Origin: Hydrogenophaga palleronii_A
Lineage (GTDB): Bacteria; Pseudomonadota; Gammaproteobacteria; Burkholderiales; Burkholderiaceae_C
Length of the DNA stretch: 64,000 bases
Assembly: GCF_031457455.1 (NCBI RefSeq)
Contig: NZ_JAVDWU010000003.1
Span: 372,001 to 436,000 of the forward strand
Reading direction: 5' to 3'
This document shows positions 17,398-26,138 of this stretch, in pieces. A program made the translations under genes and the position numbers. Every line of letters starts with the position of its first letter. The stretch's first letter is position 1. The notes beneath the pieces were generated by a model, which ran no database searches, was not told where the DNA came from, and saw nothing but the letters and a program-made list of their open reading frames with translations.

Positions 17398-17667
17398 TGA
17401 CCCCATTCCTTGATGACCATGGTCGACATCGCCCTTGTCTCACATATTGGACTGAAAGCCTGAGTTAGAAACTCAATGAATTGTTTTGGATGAAGGCGGT
17501 CTGTCGTGTCATGTGTGCACATGACGGAGGCAGGCATGCTGGCCATCCATCGTCGTGGGACACAACCGAAGAGGCCGCATAGGCGCACCGACCACGCTGC
17601 GGTTTGCCGCATCCGTGGCCTTGGTGGTGCCGCGCGCACCCCGCGCGGCTGGGGCAGGGCAGCGCCA

Positions 17668-18135
17668 TCAGCCAGCGAGCTGGGCGGCCTTGGTGCCGAT
17701 GTCCTTGACCATCTTGGCCACGGCTTCGTTCATGCCCTTTTGCATCTGCATGATGCCCATTTCGGTCTGGAACCGCATGTTGATGGCATTCATCTCAGCC
17801 ATGGTCTTCATGGACTGATCGGCTTCCGTCTTCGCCTTGCTCGTGGCGTCGTCGCCCCCTTGCTTGTTGACGGCTGAAAGATCCGGGCCGGGCCGGCCAG
17901 GCGGCCCTCCTGAGCCTTGTGGACCTTGTGGTGCAGGTTGGGGTGGCAGACCGAACTGGGCAATCAAGGACTGCCGAGGCGGCATGTCCGCAGAGGCCGA
18001 GTTGCGGGTTTGAACCCCCTGAGGCGCGGCGGGTGCGGCCGAAGGCATGAGGTCCGCAGGCTTGGCCGGCGCGGGGTTCGCACTCGTAGGGATGATCGAA
18101 CCGGGGGTACCAGGACCGTTAACAGCCATGTTCAT
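17668..18135 (-). CDS. Type III needle/pilin-like protein with long Pro-rich N-terminus
   Basis: 155 residues. Residues 1-95 are Pro/Ala/Gly-rich and probably disordered. The last ~45 residues are helical (MRFQTEMGIMQMQKGMNEAV) and align with the tail of the sctF-like protein at 50005-50280 (MKFQTEMGLIQMIVKMNEAL). The start has GGAG 6 nt upstream. It is the last gene of the sctO-sctT run. It is likely an exported component or a variant subunit of the appendage; a substrate or tip role is equally possible. The ~270 bp before it (17398-17667) contain no gene I can support. Confidence 0.6.
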   Translation of the reverse strand: MNMAVNGPGTPGSIIPTSANPAPAKPADLMPSAAPAAPQGVQTRNSASADMPPRQSLIAQFGLPPQPAPQGPQGSGGPPGRPGPDLSAVNKQGGDDATSKAKTEADQSMKTMAEMNAINMRFQTEMGIMQMQKGMNEAVAKMVKDIGTKAAQLAG

Positions 18136-18201
18136 TGTCTACTCCAGGTGAAGACTGCAACGCAGTCGGGGTTGGGCCCTTGGCAGGGCATAGCGGGGAA
18201 A

Positions 18202-18999
18202 TCAGTCGGTCAACGTGGCCGACGGACGTTGCCGCCACAGCGCTGCGAACGCCTCCACGGTGGCATGGGTTTCCTCGGCGGAACTGGTGAGCAGGGCCTG
18301 AGCGATGCGGCGGGATCCGACCTCCTCCGCCAACCGTTGTGCCGATGGGATGAGCTGAAGGTCAGGCTCCCTGAGCACATGGCGTGTGATGCAACGGGCG
18401 GTCTCCTGCAGCGCACCGACCGCCTGCTCCACCAACTCCGGCGAGCACGCTGGCTCCAACGAGACCCACAGGCGCTCGACGTGCCCTTTGAGGCTGGGTG
18501 ACTCGGCCAGGGCGATCAGCCCCTGTATCGCACCCGCTGTGACCTGTGAGGATTTGGCGACGAAGCTGCGAGACACATCGACCACAAGCCGCCGACCCGG
18601 CACGTCGAAGTACAGCGGCTGGCTCTGCGGATCGCCCAGGACCTGACCTTTGCCCCCGGCAAATCGGTGATAGCTGTCCGTGGTGACGTACACATGGTCG
18701 AACCGGCCTTTGAGGAACAGGTTGATTTCTGGACTCAGCAGCATGCTCCGGCCTTGCATGAGCTGGCCCAGCCGAAGCTGCAGCGACTGCATGCCGAAGT
18801 ACCGCATGGTCAGCAGCGAGTCGCTGCAATCGAGCATGCCGTGCATGGGCTTCCACACGGTGTCCACATCCGTGTTGAGCTCGTGAGCGATGTCTTCGGC
18901 CACCCAGCCACTGCCACGTGGAACAGGTGGATACAGAATGGTGTGAGGCTTGAGCAGCAACGAACTGCGATCGGCACTCGGGTGGAAGGTAACAGGCAT
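18202..18999 (-). CDS. Unknown protein of the sctO-sctT operon
   Basis: 265 residues from the ATG at 18999, chosen because AUGGAGG upstream supplies a ribosome site 9 nt away; in-frame ATGs at 19014 and 19038 exist. I do not recognise a family. It is soluble-looking and mixed alpha/beta, with segments SSLLLKPHTILYPPVPRGSGW, LYFDVPGRRLVVDVSRSF and a C-terminal helical half. It follows sctT by 128 bp and precedes the pilin-like gene, downstream of a PIP box, so it is very probably part of the secretion regulon: a cytoplasmic accessory factor, chaperone or substrate. Confidence 0.7.
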   Translation of the reverse strand: MPVTFHPSADRSSLLLKPHTILYPPVPRGSGWVAEDIAHELNTDVDTVWKPMHGMLDCSDSLLTMRYFGMQSLQLRLGQLMQGRSMLLSPEINLFLKGRFDHVYVTTDSYHRFAGGKGQVLGDPQSQPLYFDVPGRRLVVDVSRSFVAKSSQVTAGAIQGLIALAESPSLKGHVERLWVSLEPACSPELVEQAVGALQETARCITRHVLREPDLQLIPSAQRLAEEVGSRRIAQALLTSSAEETHATVEAFAALWRQRPSATLTD

Positions 19000-19127
19000 C
19001 AAGTTGGCCTCCATTTCATTGACGGACGTTGATGTCATCAAGCATCCAGGCAAACAGCGGGTGGACTTGCTCCCCAGGCGAAGCGTTGACAGGGCTCGCG
19101 AAGACGGCCTGCTCAGCTTCATCGTGT

Positions 19128-19967
19128 TCAGCGCGATGGCGGCTGCAACCATGCGGACAGATCCCGGGCCATGCTGTGAAGCGCCAGCTGTGGCTTGACT
19201 TGTTCGAAGAACACGGCCACCAGCATCACCAGCATGAGCAAGGCCACCGCCCCTTTGATGGGTTGCCCCAGGTTGTTGGGTTCGAGCTTGTCTGCCGTCT
19301 TGGCGATGAGGCCAATGCCCAGATCGATGAGCAGCAGCACCATCACCACCGCACTGGATATCTTGACCACGGCCTGCATGTAGCTCGACACCTGTACCTG
19401 CAAGAAGCGTTCGAGCAAATGCGACCATTCGGGCATCAGCTTGTCCAGCGGCCACCAGTGAAACGATTCGAACAGCAGCCCCACCCACGCGATCATCCCG
19501 CCCAGCAGGTAAAAACCACAGATCGCCAACTGAGACAGCAGGTTGCCCACGGGGGTGCTCTGCTCGCCACTCAAAGGGTTGGTCTGCTGCACGTTGTTGT
19601 AGCCCGCCTGGTTGTCGATCAACACCCCCACGCCTTCGGCGACCCAAAAGACGGTGGACACGGCGTAGCCCAGCAGCAGACCAATGAGACCTTCCTTCAG
19701 GATCAGCGCCAGCAGCGTGATCGTGGGTATGTTGTCCACCACATGCAAAGGCTGGCCCGCAGCGATGAAGAGGCCAATGGTCAACGCAACGCCATTGCGA
19801 ACAACCCCCTGAAGCACTTGATCGTTGGTCACCGGCAGCACCAGCATCGCCACGTAGCCACGCAGGCTGCACAAGGCCAGCAGTGTGAGCAGGCTCTTGA
19901 TCGACTCGCCGGCATGGATCAGGGCTTGCGTGCCCGAAAAAGGATCGGCGGCCGCGATCATGCTCAC
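19128..19967 (-). CDS. sctT: SctT (HrcT/SpaR-YscT family) export apparatus protein
   Basis: 279 residues, highly hydrophobic, with about six to eight helices. Family marks are GYVAMLVLPVTNDQVLQGVVRN, LKEGLIGLLLGYAVSTVFWVAEGVGVLIDNQ, and the PLSGEQSTPVGNLLSQ loop. It forms the inner-membrane export gate with SctR and SctS. Its start overlaps the sctO stop by 4 nt, like hrpB7-hrpB8 (hrcT) in Xanthomonas. In the canonical hrpB operon this pair follows hrcN; here it lies more than 20 kb away under its own PIP promoter. Confidence 0.93.
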   Translation of the reverse strand: MSMIAAADPFSGTQALIHAGESIKSLLTLLALCSLRGYVAMLVLPVTNDQVLQGVVRNGVALTIGLFIAAGQPLHVVDNIPTITLLALILKEGLIGLLLGYAVSTVFWVAEGVGVLIDNQAGYNNVQQTNPLSGEQSTPVGNLLSQLAICGFYLLGGMIAWVGLLFESFHWWPLDKLMPEWSHLLERFLQVQVSSYMQAVVKISSAVVMVLLLIDLGIGLIAKTADKLEPNNLGQPIKGAVALLMLVMLVAVFFEQVKPQLALHSMARDLSAWLQPPSR

Positions 19968-20491
19968 CGCTCCCGGCTCGCCGCAGCGGCTGCGGCTGCA
20001 CCGCGCTGTGCGGCCAGCAACCGGGCCACAGCGGCATCTTCCGCTTCTTCGTCCTGTTGATCGTCTTGCTGCGCCTGCAGGGATTGCAGCGTGAGTTCCA
20101 ACCGCTCCTTGCAGGCTTGCAGCTGTTGCTCGCCGCGTTGGAATGCGCGCAATGCGGCGTTGGTGCTCTGTTGCGCAGCCTCCACCTGCTGCTCGGCCTG
20201 CCGAACACGCTTGGCACTCGCAACCGTTCTCTGCTCGGCCTCGGCCAGCAGGTGTTGCAGGGTCACCAAATCGCTTGGGAGAAAGCCTTGCTCGGCCGCC
20301 ACCATGGCCAGCAGTCGGCCACGCTGCGTGTCCTCAAGCGTGCGCAAGTGCGCCTGATCGTTGAGGAGATTGTTCAACCCCTCCAGTTGCTCACGCAACT
20401 GTCGGCGACTGAGGTTGACTGCGTCGTCCAGTTGTTCCAGGCGGCGCTGCTTGAGCTTGACGATCATGCGCAAGCCTTGAAGGTTGTTCAT
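19964..20491 (-). CDS. sctO: SctO (HrpB7-like) coiled-coil stalk protein
   Basis: 175 residues from the ATG at 20491 (MNNLQGLRMIVKLKQRRLEQL). Nearly the whole chain is heptad-rich helix (NLSRRQLREQLEGLNNLL; AEAEQRTVASAKRVRQAEQQV), with an acidic then Ala-rich tail. Size and position before sctT fit HrpB7/YscO, the central stalk of the SctN ATPase that also recycles chaperones. It is the first gene after the PIP promoter at 20549-20610. Confidence 0.8.
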   Translation of the reverse strand: MNNLQGLRMIVKLKQRRLEQLDDAVNLSRRQLREQLEGLNNLLNDQAHLRTLEDTQRGRLLAMVAAEQGFLPSDLVTLQHLLAEAEQRTVASAKRVRQAEQQVEAAQQSTNAALRAFQRGEQQLQACKERLELTLQSLQAQQDDQQDEEAEDAAVARLLAAQRGAAAAAAASRER

Positions 20492-20548
20492 CAGGAGTTC
20501 CGTTTCGCGTGAGCACACAAGCGGGGGTGCGTGCGCTGTCAGCACCGC

Positions 20549-20610
20549 ATCCTGAAGTCACCGGGGTCATTGCGACCCATGGCGGGCGAAGCAGCGTGGC
20601 CTTGGGCGAA
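20549..20610 (-). promoter_or_regulatory. PIP box and -10 of the sctO-sctT operon
   Basis: On the minus strand TTCGC-N15-TTCGC (20586-20610) is followed after 31 bp by CAGGAT (20549-20554). The layout is that of HrpX/HrpB-dependent promoters. Predicted start of transcription is about 50 nt before sctO. Confidence 0.85.
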
Positions 20611-20641
20611 GCGTCCCCAAACGCGCGTCCGGGTCGTCTTC

Positions 20642-20702
20642 TTCGGTCAATCGTCCATGGGTTCGCCTCGCGTGCGTGACGAAGTGAACAGCTCGTGACA
20701 CT
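20642..20702 (+). promoter_or_regulatory. PIP box and -10 of the effector gene at 20732
   Basis: TTCGG-N15-TTCGC (20642-20666) is followed after 30 bp by GACACT (20697-20702). It is divergent from the sctO promoter, with 31 bp between the two boxes. Confidence 0.82.
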
Positions 20703-20731
20703 GCAGGACACCCCAACTGAGGAGATCCTTC

Positions 20732-22636
20732 ATGTCTGCGACCTTTTCTCGAATCGAAACCGAACCAACCGCCTACGTTCCCCCGCTCCCCCCCCCGGAA
20801 GGACAGACCGATACGCCCGGCAAACTGGGCACCTACTTGCGCGACGGCGGTGCCTTGGACAGCGGCATTCACCGGCAGATGGCCGGCAAGCAACTGTTGG
20901 AGAACGCCGATCAATACGCCGACAACCCCGTTGAATGGGAAGAGGCGCCCAAAGGCAAAGAGCTTGAATTCTGGGACAAGAGCAGCGGTGTTGTTGACAA
21001 ACCGAAGGACCCTCGCCTGAAGAAAGACAAGGACGGCGATGGCGGTGTCAAGAACGACAGCACCACCAAGTCCAGCACACTGGGCGAACTGTTCGAGGCA
21101 GAGGACCGGAAAAACCAACAAACGACCGAGTCTTCCGGCAACAAGTCCAAACCCTATGACCGCGACAAGTACTACGACAAGAACCCCGGCCATCTCGACG
21201 GTGGGCGTGCCACGGACTGGCTGAACCAGAAGAGCTACGAGACCAAGCTCCGAGAGAAGGAGGCTGAGAAGGCTGCCGCAGGCGACACCCCCAGCAAGTC
21301 TGCTGGCGCGAAGGGTGATGACAAGTCGTTGTTCACGGATCCCAGCATCAAGCGCACGGGCCTGAGCGCCGATACCCACTACGGCAACTACACGCCCGAA
21401 CTGCGTGAGGGGCCTTTGTCTGACCATGAGATTCGTCGCGACGCGTGGCATGCCGGGCACGAAAAGGTGAACCGCTTGAACGGCGGTGCTGGCTACTCGC
21501 AAACCAATGCTGGCGTGTGGACACTCGAGGAAAAAAAGAAGAATGCTGGAACAGGCTCGGTCGGCGTTGGAGCCCGGGCGGAGATTGCCAACAACATCGA
21601 CGTCGCTGGCAGTGGCGAGCTCACCCTGCGTGCCAATGGCATGGCGGGTTTCGAGGGCAGCGGTGGCGGCAAGTTCAAAGTCGGTGCGGCGCAGACCACC
21701 CTCAACGCTGGCGCAGAGGCGCGGGTGGGTGCCGCAGGCGAATTTGGAGGAACTTACCGGCCTGTGACCTTCGAGCCCAAGATCCTGGGGGCGCCCATCA
21801 ACTTGTCGCCTGAAATCAATTGGGCCGGTCGCGGGTTCAACGGTGCCGAGGTTGGGGCCGGTTTCAAAAGCGGTTGGCGGATGGTGCCAGACCCGATGTC
21901 GGGCAAGATGTCCCCCGAAGCAGGCATTGAGGCCAAGGCCGCTGCTTTTGTCGGCGGCAAGGCCGAGGGCGAGGCCACCGTGGGCTTGGGTGGCGTTGGC
22001 AACGTGGGCGGCAGCGTGGCAGGACTCTACGGCCTTGGTGCAGAGGGCAAAGCCAAAGTGGGCCTGACCAAGGACGAGTCCGGCAAAACCAAGTTGAAGT
22101 TCGAACTCAAGGGGGCGTTGGCGTTGGGCTTGGGCCTGGGTCTTGGTGTCAAGGGTGAGATCAACATCGATGGCCTCATGCGCTTCGCCGACAACCTTGT
22201 GAAGGCCAATCAAGCGTTTCTGAACAAGGTGGGCCATGGCGCTCAGACCGCCATCAATACCGTGAAACAGGGCGTCTCCACGGCCGTGGCCGACGTCAAG
22301 CAGGTGGCCAACAAAGCCTTTGACACCGTGAAGGACGTGGCCAACACGGTGGTGGACAAAGTCAAGGAAGCCGCCACCAAGACCCTGAAAGAGGGCGTCT
22401 CCACGGCTGCGGTCGAAGCCAAGCAGGTGGCCAACAAAGCCGTTGACACCGTGAAGAAGGTGACCAACAAAGCTGTTGACACCGTAAAGGACGTGGCCAA
22501 CACAGCGGTGGACAAGGTCAAGGAGGTCGCTGCGCCCGTGGTGGAAGAGATCAAAGACGTGGCCGAGAAGGTGGGCGACGGCATCAAGGAAGGTGCCAAG
22601 AAAGTGGGCGGTTTCTTCAAGGGTCTGTTCAAGTGA
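20732..22636 (+). CDS. Candidate type III effector with amphipathic C-terminal repeats
   Basis: 634 residues with no family I recognise. Residues 1-190 are polar, Lys/Asp-rich and disordered-looking, with a Ser/Thr/Pro-containing first 30 residues as in secreted effectors. Residues about 270-480 are Gly/Ala-rich with alternating small and hydrophobic residues, suggesting a beta-rich repeat fold. Residues about 500-634 consist of near-repeats such as VKQVANKAFDTVKDVANTVV and VEAKQVANKAVDTVK, amphipathic 11-residue-type helices like those of LEA or apolipoprotein-like membrane-binding proteins. At DNA level this tail is a ~123-bp tandem duplication. A PIP promoter 30 bp upstream of the start region and a terminator after the stop make it a single-gene unit of the Hrp regulon. 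Confidence 0.75.
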   Translation: MSATFSRIETEPTAYVPPLPPPEGQTDTPGKLGTYLRDGGALDSGIHRQMAGKQLLENADQYADNPVEWEEAPKGKELEFWDKSSGVVDKPKDPRLKKDKDGDGGVKNDSTTKSSTLGELFEAEDRKNQQTTESSGNKSKPYDRDKYYDKNPGHLDGGRATDWLNQKSYETKLREKEAEKAAAGDTPSKSAGAKGDDKSLFTDPSIKRTGLSADTHYGNYTPELREGPLSDHEIRRDAWHAGHEKVNRLNGGAGYSQTNAGVWTLEEKKKNAGTGSVGVGARAEIANNIDVAGSGELTLRANGMAGFEGSGGGKFKVGAAQTTLNAGAEARVGAAGEFGGTYRPVTFEPKILGAPINLSPEINWAGRGFNGAEVGAGFKSGWRMVPDPMSGKMSPEAGIEAKAAAFVGGKAEGEATVGLGGVGNVGGSVAGLYGLGAEGKAKVGLTKDESGKTKLKFELKGALALGLGLGLGVKGEINIDGLMRFADNLVKANQAFLNKVGHGAQTAINTVKQGVSTAVADVKQVANKAFDTVKDVANTVVDKVKEAATKTLKEGVSTAAVEAKQVANKAVDTVKKVTNKAVDTVKDVANTAVDKVKEVAAPVVEEIKDVAEKVGDGIKEGAKKVGGFFKGLFK

Positions 22637-22684
22637 TGGCCGTTGCCTGAGGGTCGCGCGCAAGGGACCTCAGGCAACTGAAAA

Positions 22685-22708
22685 GGGCGCTGATCAGCGC
22701 CCTTTTTT
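22685..22708. terminator. Bidirectional Rho-independent terminator
   Basis: An 18-nt perfect palindrome GGGCGCTGATCAGCGCCC (22685-22702) is flanked by T6 on the right and A4 on the left. It separates the convergent genes 20732-22636 (+) and 22787-24775 (-). Confidence 0.92.
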
Positions 22709-22786
22709 ATTCCCAGCAAGGTCCAAGGTGTGGCCAAGGTTTCCTCCGCACACGAACAGACCGGCCGCGGCCCGTCCCGCGCGTCA

Positions 22787-24775
22787 TCAATCGTTCTTGG
22801 AGGGCTTGCTCCAACGGAGCATGGCGTCGCGTTGCTGCGTGGCTTCCAGCGCCGTCTCCAGCGAAATCAGCAGGGGTTTGATGGCCTCTGACACCGCCCC
22901 CTCGCCTTGCGCGGCATGGCGCTTCAGATCGGACAATGCCTCATTGAGAGTGGTGGTGTGGTTGGTGTTGCCCAACGGCAAAGCTTGCAGGGTACGCAGA
23001 ACACCTTGAAGTGCATGCTGGTCGGCATGGGGCATCGCGCCCAAGACCTGCTCGGCCTGTCGCGCCAGCTCAGGGAGCGCGCCCTGGGCCTGCTTGGCGG
23101 TTTGCAACAAGCGCAGTTGCCCGTTGGCTCGCCAGTTGTCCAGAGAGGCCGCCAGATCAAAGGAGGTCGCTTTGAATGCGGCCTTCGATGCTTGCCAGAC
23201 AAAGTCGTTGGTGGCACTTTGGGCGAACTGCTGCAGCAGGTAGGCCGGTGAGTTGTGAGGCTCATCGGGGCGGGCCGATGCCGCACCCTTGCGCAGCAAC
23301 TGGGCCACCAGCGGTCCTGTGGCCGTAGAAAACACCGCCGCGAGGGTGTTGGCCATCACCGCGTGGGCGACGTCGCCCACCCGATTCCGCAGTTCTCGCC
23401 CCGAAGGAATGAGGCCTTGACCCCGCCAGGGGCCCGCCACGTAATGCCGGGCCAGCAGGCCAGCCTCCACCAAGGTCTCGCCGGCACGCCGCGGCAGTTG
23501 GGCAATGTCGGCCAACGATGCGGCGGGTACATCCGGTTGGGGCAGCTTGGTGGTGAACAGGTTGACCCGCTGTTGTCCTCCCACCAGGTTGTCCACATCG
23601 GCAAAGGCAGGGGCCTTCAGCACGCCCAGCCCAAACTTGGTCAGCCCGCCAGCGGTGCCCGATGCCAGGACGGTGGCGGCCCCCACCTGCGTGCCCTGCA
23701 ACATGGCCTGCGCGGGCATCCAGTGGCGGCGCAACATGTTGGCCACGCCAGTGACGGCGGGCTGTGCCAACAGCCCCCAACTGCGTGCCTGCAACATGTC
23801 TTGCACGGTGGCCAGTGTGCGACGCTTTTCCTGCGCAGCGTGCTGGAGATCGCGCAGAGTTGTTTGATCGGGAGACGCCGCCGGGGCGGCACTGTCGGTC
23901 AGGGGTTCCCAGTATTCCTTCTTGCCATCGATCACCCGCAGCTGAACGGGCGCAGGATCGGGGACCAGCGCTTTCAGGTCCACGGGTTTGAATTGAGGAA
24001 GGTTGGCCATCCGCGCGCGACGGTCCATGGCGGTGAGCAAGGTGGAATCCATGGCCAGTGCCGTGACACCCCCCGCAGCCCCCCCGATCACGGCAGGATC
24101 GAATGCATTGTTGAGTTCGCCCAGGTTGACGCGATTGCCCTCGAAGTCGGTGCCGCCCAGCCGAGGACCCAGGGCGGTGGCAATGGCCCCTGCCACCGGC
24201 GATCGCGACGAGGACGACAAGAACTGACGCACGCCGTCATAGAGCGCTGGCAGCATGGCCGCGCCCAGCGCCACCTGGCGATCACCGTCGACGCTGTAGC
24301 GGCCTTGACCAAACACTTTTTCGCGCGACGCCAGCACGCCTGCGGCCCAGTCAATGTACCGGTCTTCCAGCGCTTGCTGCGCTTGCCGCTGCGGTCCCTC
24401 CGGGGCCTGAAACGCCATGGCTTGCAACGCCGCCCCAATGCGCTCTTTGTGGGTGGGGACGGGCGGATCGAGAGGAGGCAGACCCGCGGCGGCGGAGAGA
24501 CGGGCGATGTCGATCGCGACCTCGTGCGCCCTGAATGACGACACGGGCGTGTAGAAGCGCTCCGAAGGCATGTTGCGCTCTTCTCGCGACAACAGCGAGG
24601 CGCCGGAGCGTGGGGCCAGGTCCAAGGCGGAACGCGATTGGGGTGCAGTCTCGAGACGCCCCAGCACATGATGTGCCTGCGCGCTGGGACGCAAAGGCGG
24701 CTCGGCGGACGGTGGATCGGCTGCCGATGGCAGAGGTCCGTGCGGAAGCGAAGGGGGACGTGAGACCGGAATCAT
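22787..24775 (-). CDS. Candidate type III effector or translocator with dedicated chaperone
   Basis: 662 residues with no family I recognise for sure. The first ~85 residues are Ser/Pro-rich (a typical secretion signal and chaperone-binding region). The remainder is helical with hydrophobic stretches near residues 200-230 (AVIGGAAGGVTALAMDS), 345-385 (ATVLASGTAGGLTKFG) and 470-490 (AVMANTLAAVFSTATGPLV). Topology resembles that of the two paralogous proteins at 42712-44772 and 56015-57802, though direct similarity is weak. It starts 17 bp after a CesT-like chaperone gene on the same strand, a classic chaperone-effector pair. Membrane-inserting translocator and effector are both possible. Confidence 0.72.
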   Translation of the reverse strand: MIPVSRPPSLPHGPLPSAADPPSAEPPLRPSAQAHHVLGRLETAPQSRSALDLAPRSGASLLSREERNMPSERFYTPVSSFRAHEVAIDIARLSAAAGLPPLDPPVPTHKERIGAALQAMAFQAPEGPQRQAQQALEDRYIDWAAGVLASREKVFGQGRYSVDGDRQVALGAAMLPALYDGVRQFLSSSSRSPVAGAIATALGPRLGGTDFEGNRVNLGELNNAFDPAVIGGAAGGVTALAMDSTLLTAMDRRARMANLPQFKPVDLKALVPDPAPVQLRVIDGKKEYWEPLTDSAAPAASPDQTTLRDLQHAAQEKRRTLATVQDMLQARSWGLLAQPAVTGVANMLRRHWMPAQAMLQGTQVGAATVLASGTAGGLTKFGLGVLKAPAFADVDNLVGGQQRVNLFTTKLPQPDVPAASLADIAQLPRRAGETLVEAGLLARHYVAGPWRGQGLIPSGRELRNRVGDVAHAVMANTLAAVFSTATGPLVAQLLRKGAASARPDEPHNSPAYLLQQFAQSATNDFVWQASKAAFKATSFDLAASLDNWRANGQLRLLQTAKQAQGALPELARQAEQVLGAMPHADQHALQGVLRTLQALPLGNTNHTTTLNEALSDLKRHAAQGEGAVSEAIKPLLISLETALEATQQRDAMLRWSKPSKND

Positions 24776-24792
24776 GACGCTTCCTGTCGGTG

Positions 24793-25299
24793 TCAGTTGC
24801 TCAGGCCTTGTGATTGCCCAAGGCTCGGTTCGTCCAGCATCAGGGCATGAATGATCGCCATGCCGACGCCATTGACGAGATCCAGCGCCGTGGCGGCGTC
24901 AATGGGGTCGTTGATCCACGCCAGCGATGTCAACTGCAACAGTCCTTCGGGCGAAGTGCTCAGGAACCAGCCCAGCTCGCCGAGCACCAGGGACTGCACG
25001 GCCAGCAAACGCTGCACCTCGGCACCGGCCAGTTCCTGCACAGACATGGGCAGCAGGGCCTCCGGACGCACGGCCGGTGGATCGCCTTCCTGAAGGTGTA
25101 CGCGGCATGCCAGTCCGGCGGGACCGGTGAACAGCTGTGGCGCGATCAGCGCATCTCCGTTCTGAGCAGGAAGCCCCAGCTGCAAGGCCAACCGAGACAT
25201 GAAGTCGGCTTGCGCGATCGTCAGAGAGCCTGACAGGGCACTGTTCATCGCTGGAAAGCGCGCATGCGCGGCAGCGGGCAGAGAAGTGGACATCATCAT
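24793..25299 (-). CDS. CesT-like type III secretion chaperone
   Basis: 168 residues from the first of three consecutive ATGs (25299, 25296, 25293); no strong ribosome site is visible. The core reads LTIAQADFMSRLALQLGLP, then a beta-sheet region, and QRLLAVQSLVLGELGWFLSTSP, with a C-terminal helix NGVGMAIIHALML. Size, acidic character and alpha-beta-beta-beta-alpha pattern fit class I chaperones of the CesT/SycE fold. It directly precedes its presumed client at 22787-24775. I found no PIP box in its upstream region. Confidence 0.7.
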   Translation of the reverse strand: MMMSTSLPAAAHARFPAMNSALSGSLTIAQADFMSRLALQLGLPAQNGDALIAPQLFTGPAGLACRVHLQEGDPPAVRPEALLPMSVQELAGAEVQRLLAVQSLVLGELGWFLSTSPEGLLQLTSLAWINDPIDAATALDLVNGVGMAIIHALMLDEPSLGQSQGLSN

Positions 25300-26127
25300 T
25301 TTTTGGCGGGATGGTCTGGCCTGATGCACGACATCGTCGGTGTCGACGGGCAGCCGTGGCGGCCCGAAGCCGCAATGGTCGATGGACACGCGAAGTCCGC
25401 ATCGCCCCGTGACCCACACCACCGTTCAGGAAGTGGTCGCGGGCATCTCCTCAGTTGCACGCAACATGCTGCCCCCCCGGCGTGATGCAGGCCTTGCATG
25501 CCCCTCCGGGTTGCCATGGGATCGCGCCTGGGTTGCCATCAGATTCGGAGTACGCACAAGAGGTGACCGGTGATGATCTGCGCTCCCCGGCGTCGACTGA
25601 TGTCGGCGACGTCGCACCTCACTGCACTTGACATTTCTGCGGCAAGCCCAGATTAAATGCACCTTGATTAGAAAATATCAAAAAATCTTTTATTAGAACA
25701 CTGAAAAATTACAGAATAATTACAACCAAGTTGATTCGGTCAAATTACCAAAAAGCCCATGAATTGACCACACAAACTCGAATCATCCAAACAACTAAAG
25801 AAGAACTTAAGCGCAGGTCGAGAGGCCATCGCATCCAACTCATCCGAGGAGACAACGTTTCAACGGATTTTGCCGACAAGTTGTCGCCCACACATGAGCA
25901 GCAATCGATTGCACCAAATCTGCACGAATGTCAAGACAAAAAAACCACACTTTCGAGTGTTTGCATCAATATATGAAGAATCATCTTTCTGAAAAGAAAT
26001 AAAAGTAATTATTAAATATAGTTATTTCCCCTCTTGACCTGGGGTTGTCGCCTATGCATCATTGATCTCGAATGGGATAATTCGCGAGGGGAAAAATAAC
26101 ATTTCGCCCTTCGATCTTTGCGAATCT
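25300..26127. promoter_or_regulatory. Long intergenic region with AT-rich stretch before the hrpG-like gene
   Basis: About 830 bp have no supported gene. Between roughly 25640 and 26110 the sequence turns strongly AT-rich (for example AAAATATCAAAAAATC) in an otherwise GC-rich region. Such islands are typical targets of H-NS/MvaT-like silencers and of horizontally acquired control regions. An 81-codon ORF at 25731-25976 has no ribosome site or recognisable features. Two TTCGC at 26081 and 26103 are 22 bp apart, off the PIP spacing. Confidence 0.55.
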
Positions 26128-26138
26128 GGAGGTCCAAG

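Noticed and set aside
17508..17525. Palindrome GTCATGTG-TG-CACATGAC
   Set aside because: Perfect but short, no gene start nearby that it could serve and no known operator that I recognise.
20567..22663. A 698-codon minus-strand ORF opposite the LEA-like effector
   Set aside because: Its long open frame mirrors the repeat-rich coding frame; the plus strand has the PIP promoter, a start and a terminator in the right places.
25731..25976. An 81-codon ORF in the AT-rich region
   Set aside because: No ribosome site, no recognisable motif, and base composition of the region makes random ORFs with unusual residues likely.
26081..26107. PIP box before the HrpG-like gene
   Set aside because: The two TTCGC are 22 bp apart (N17).
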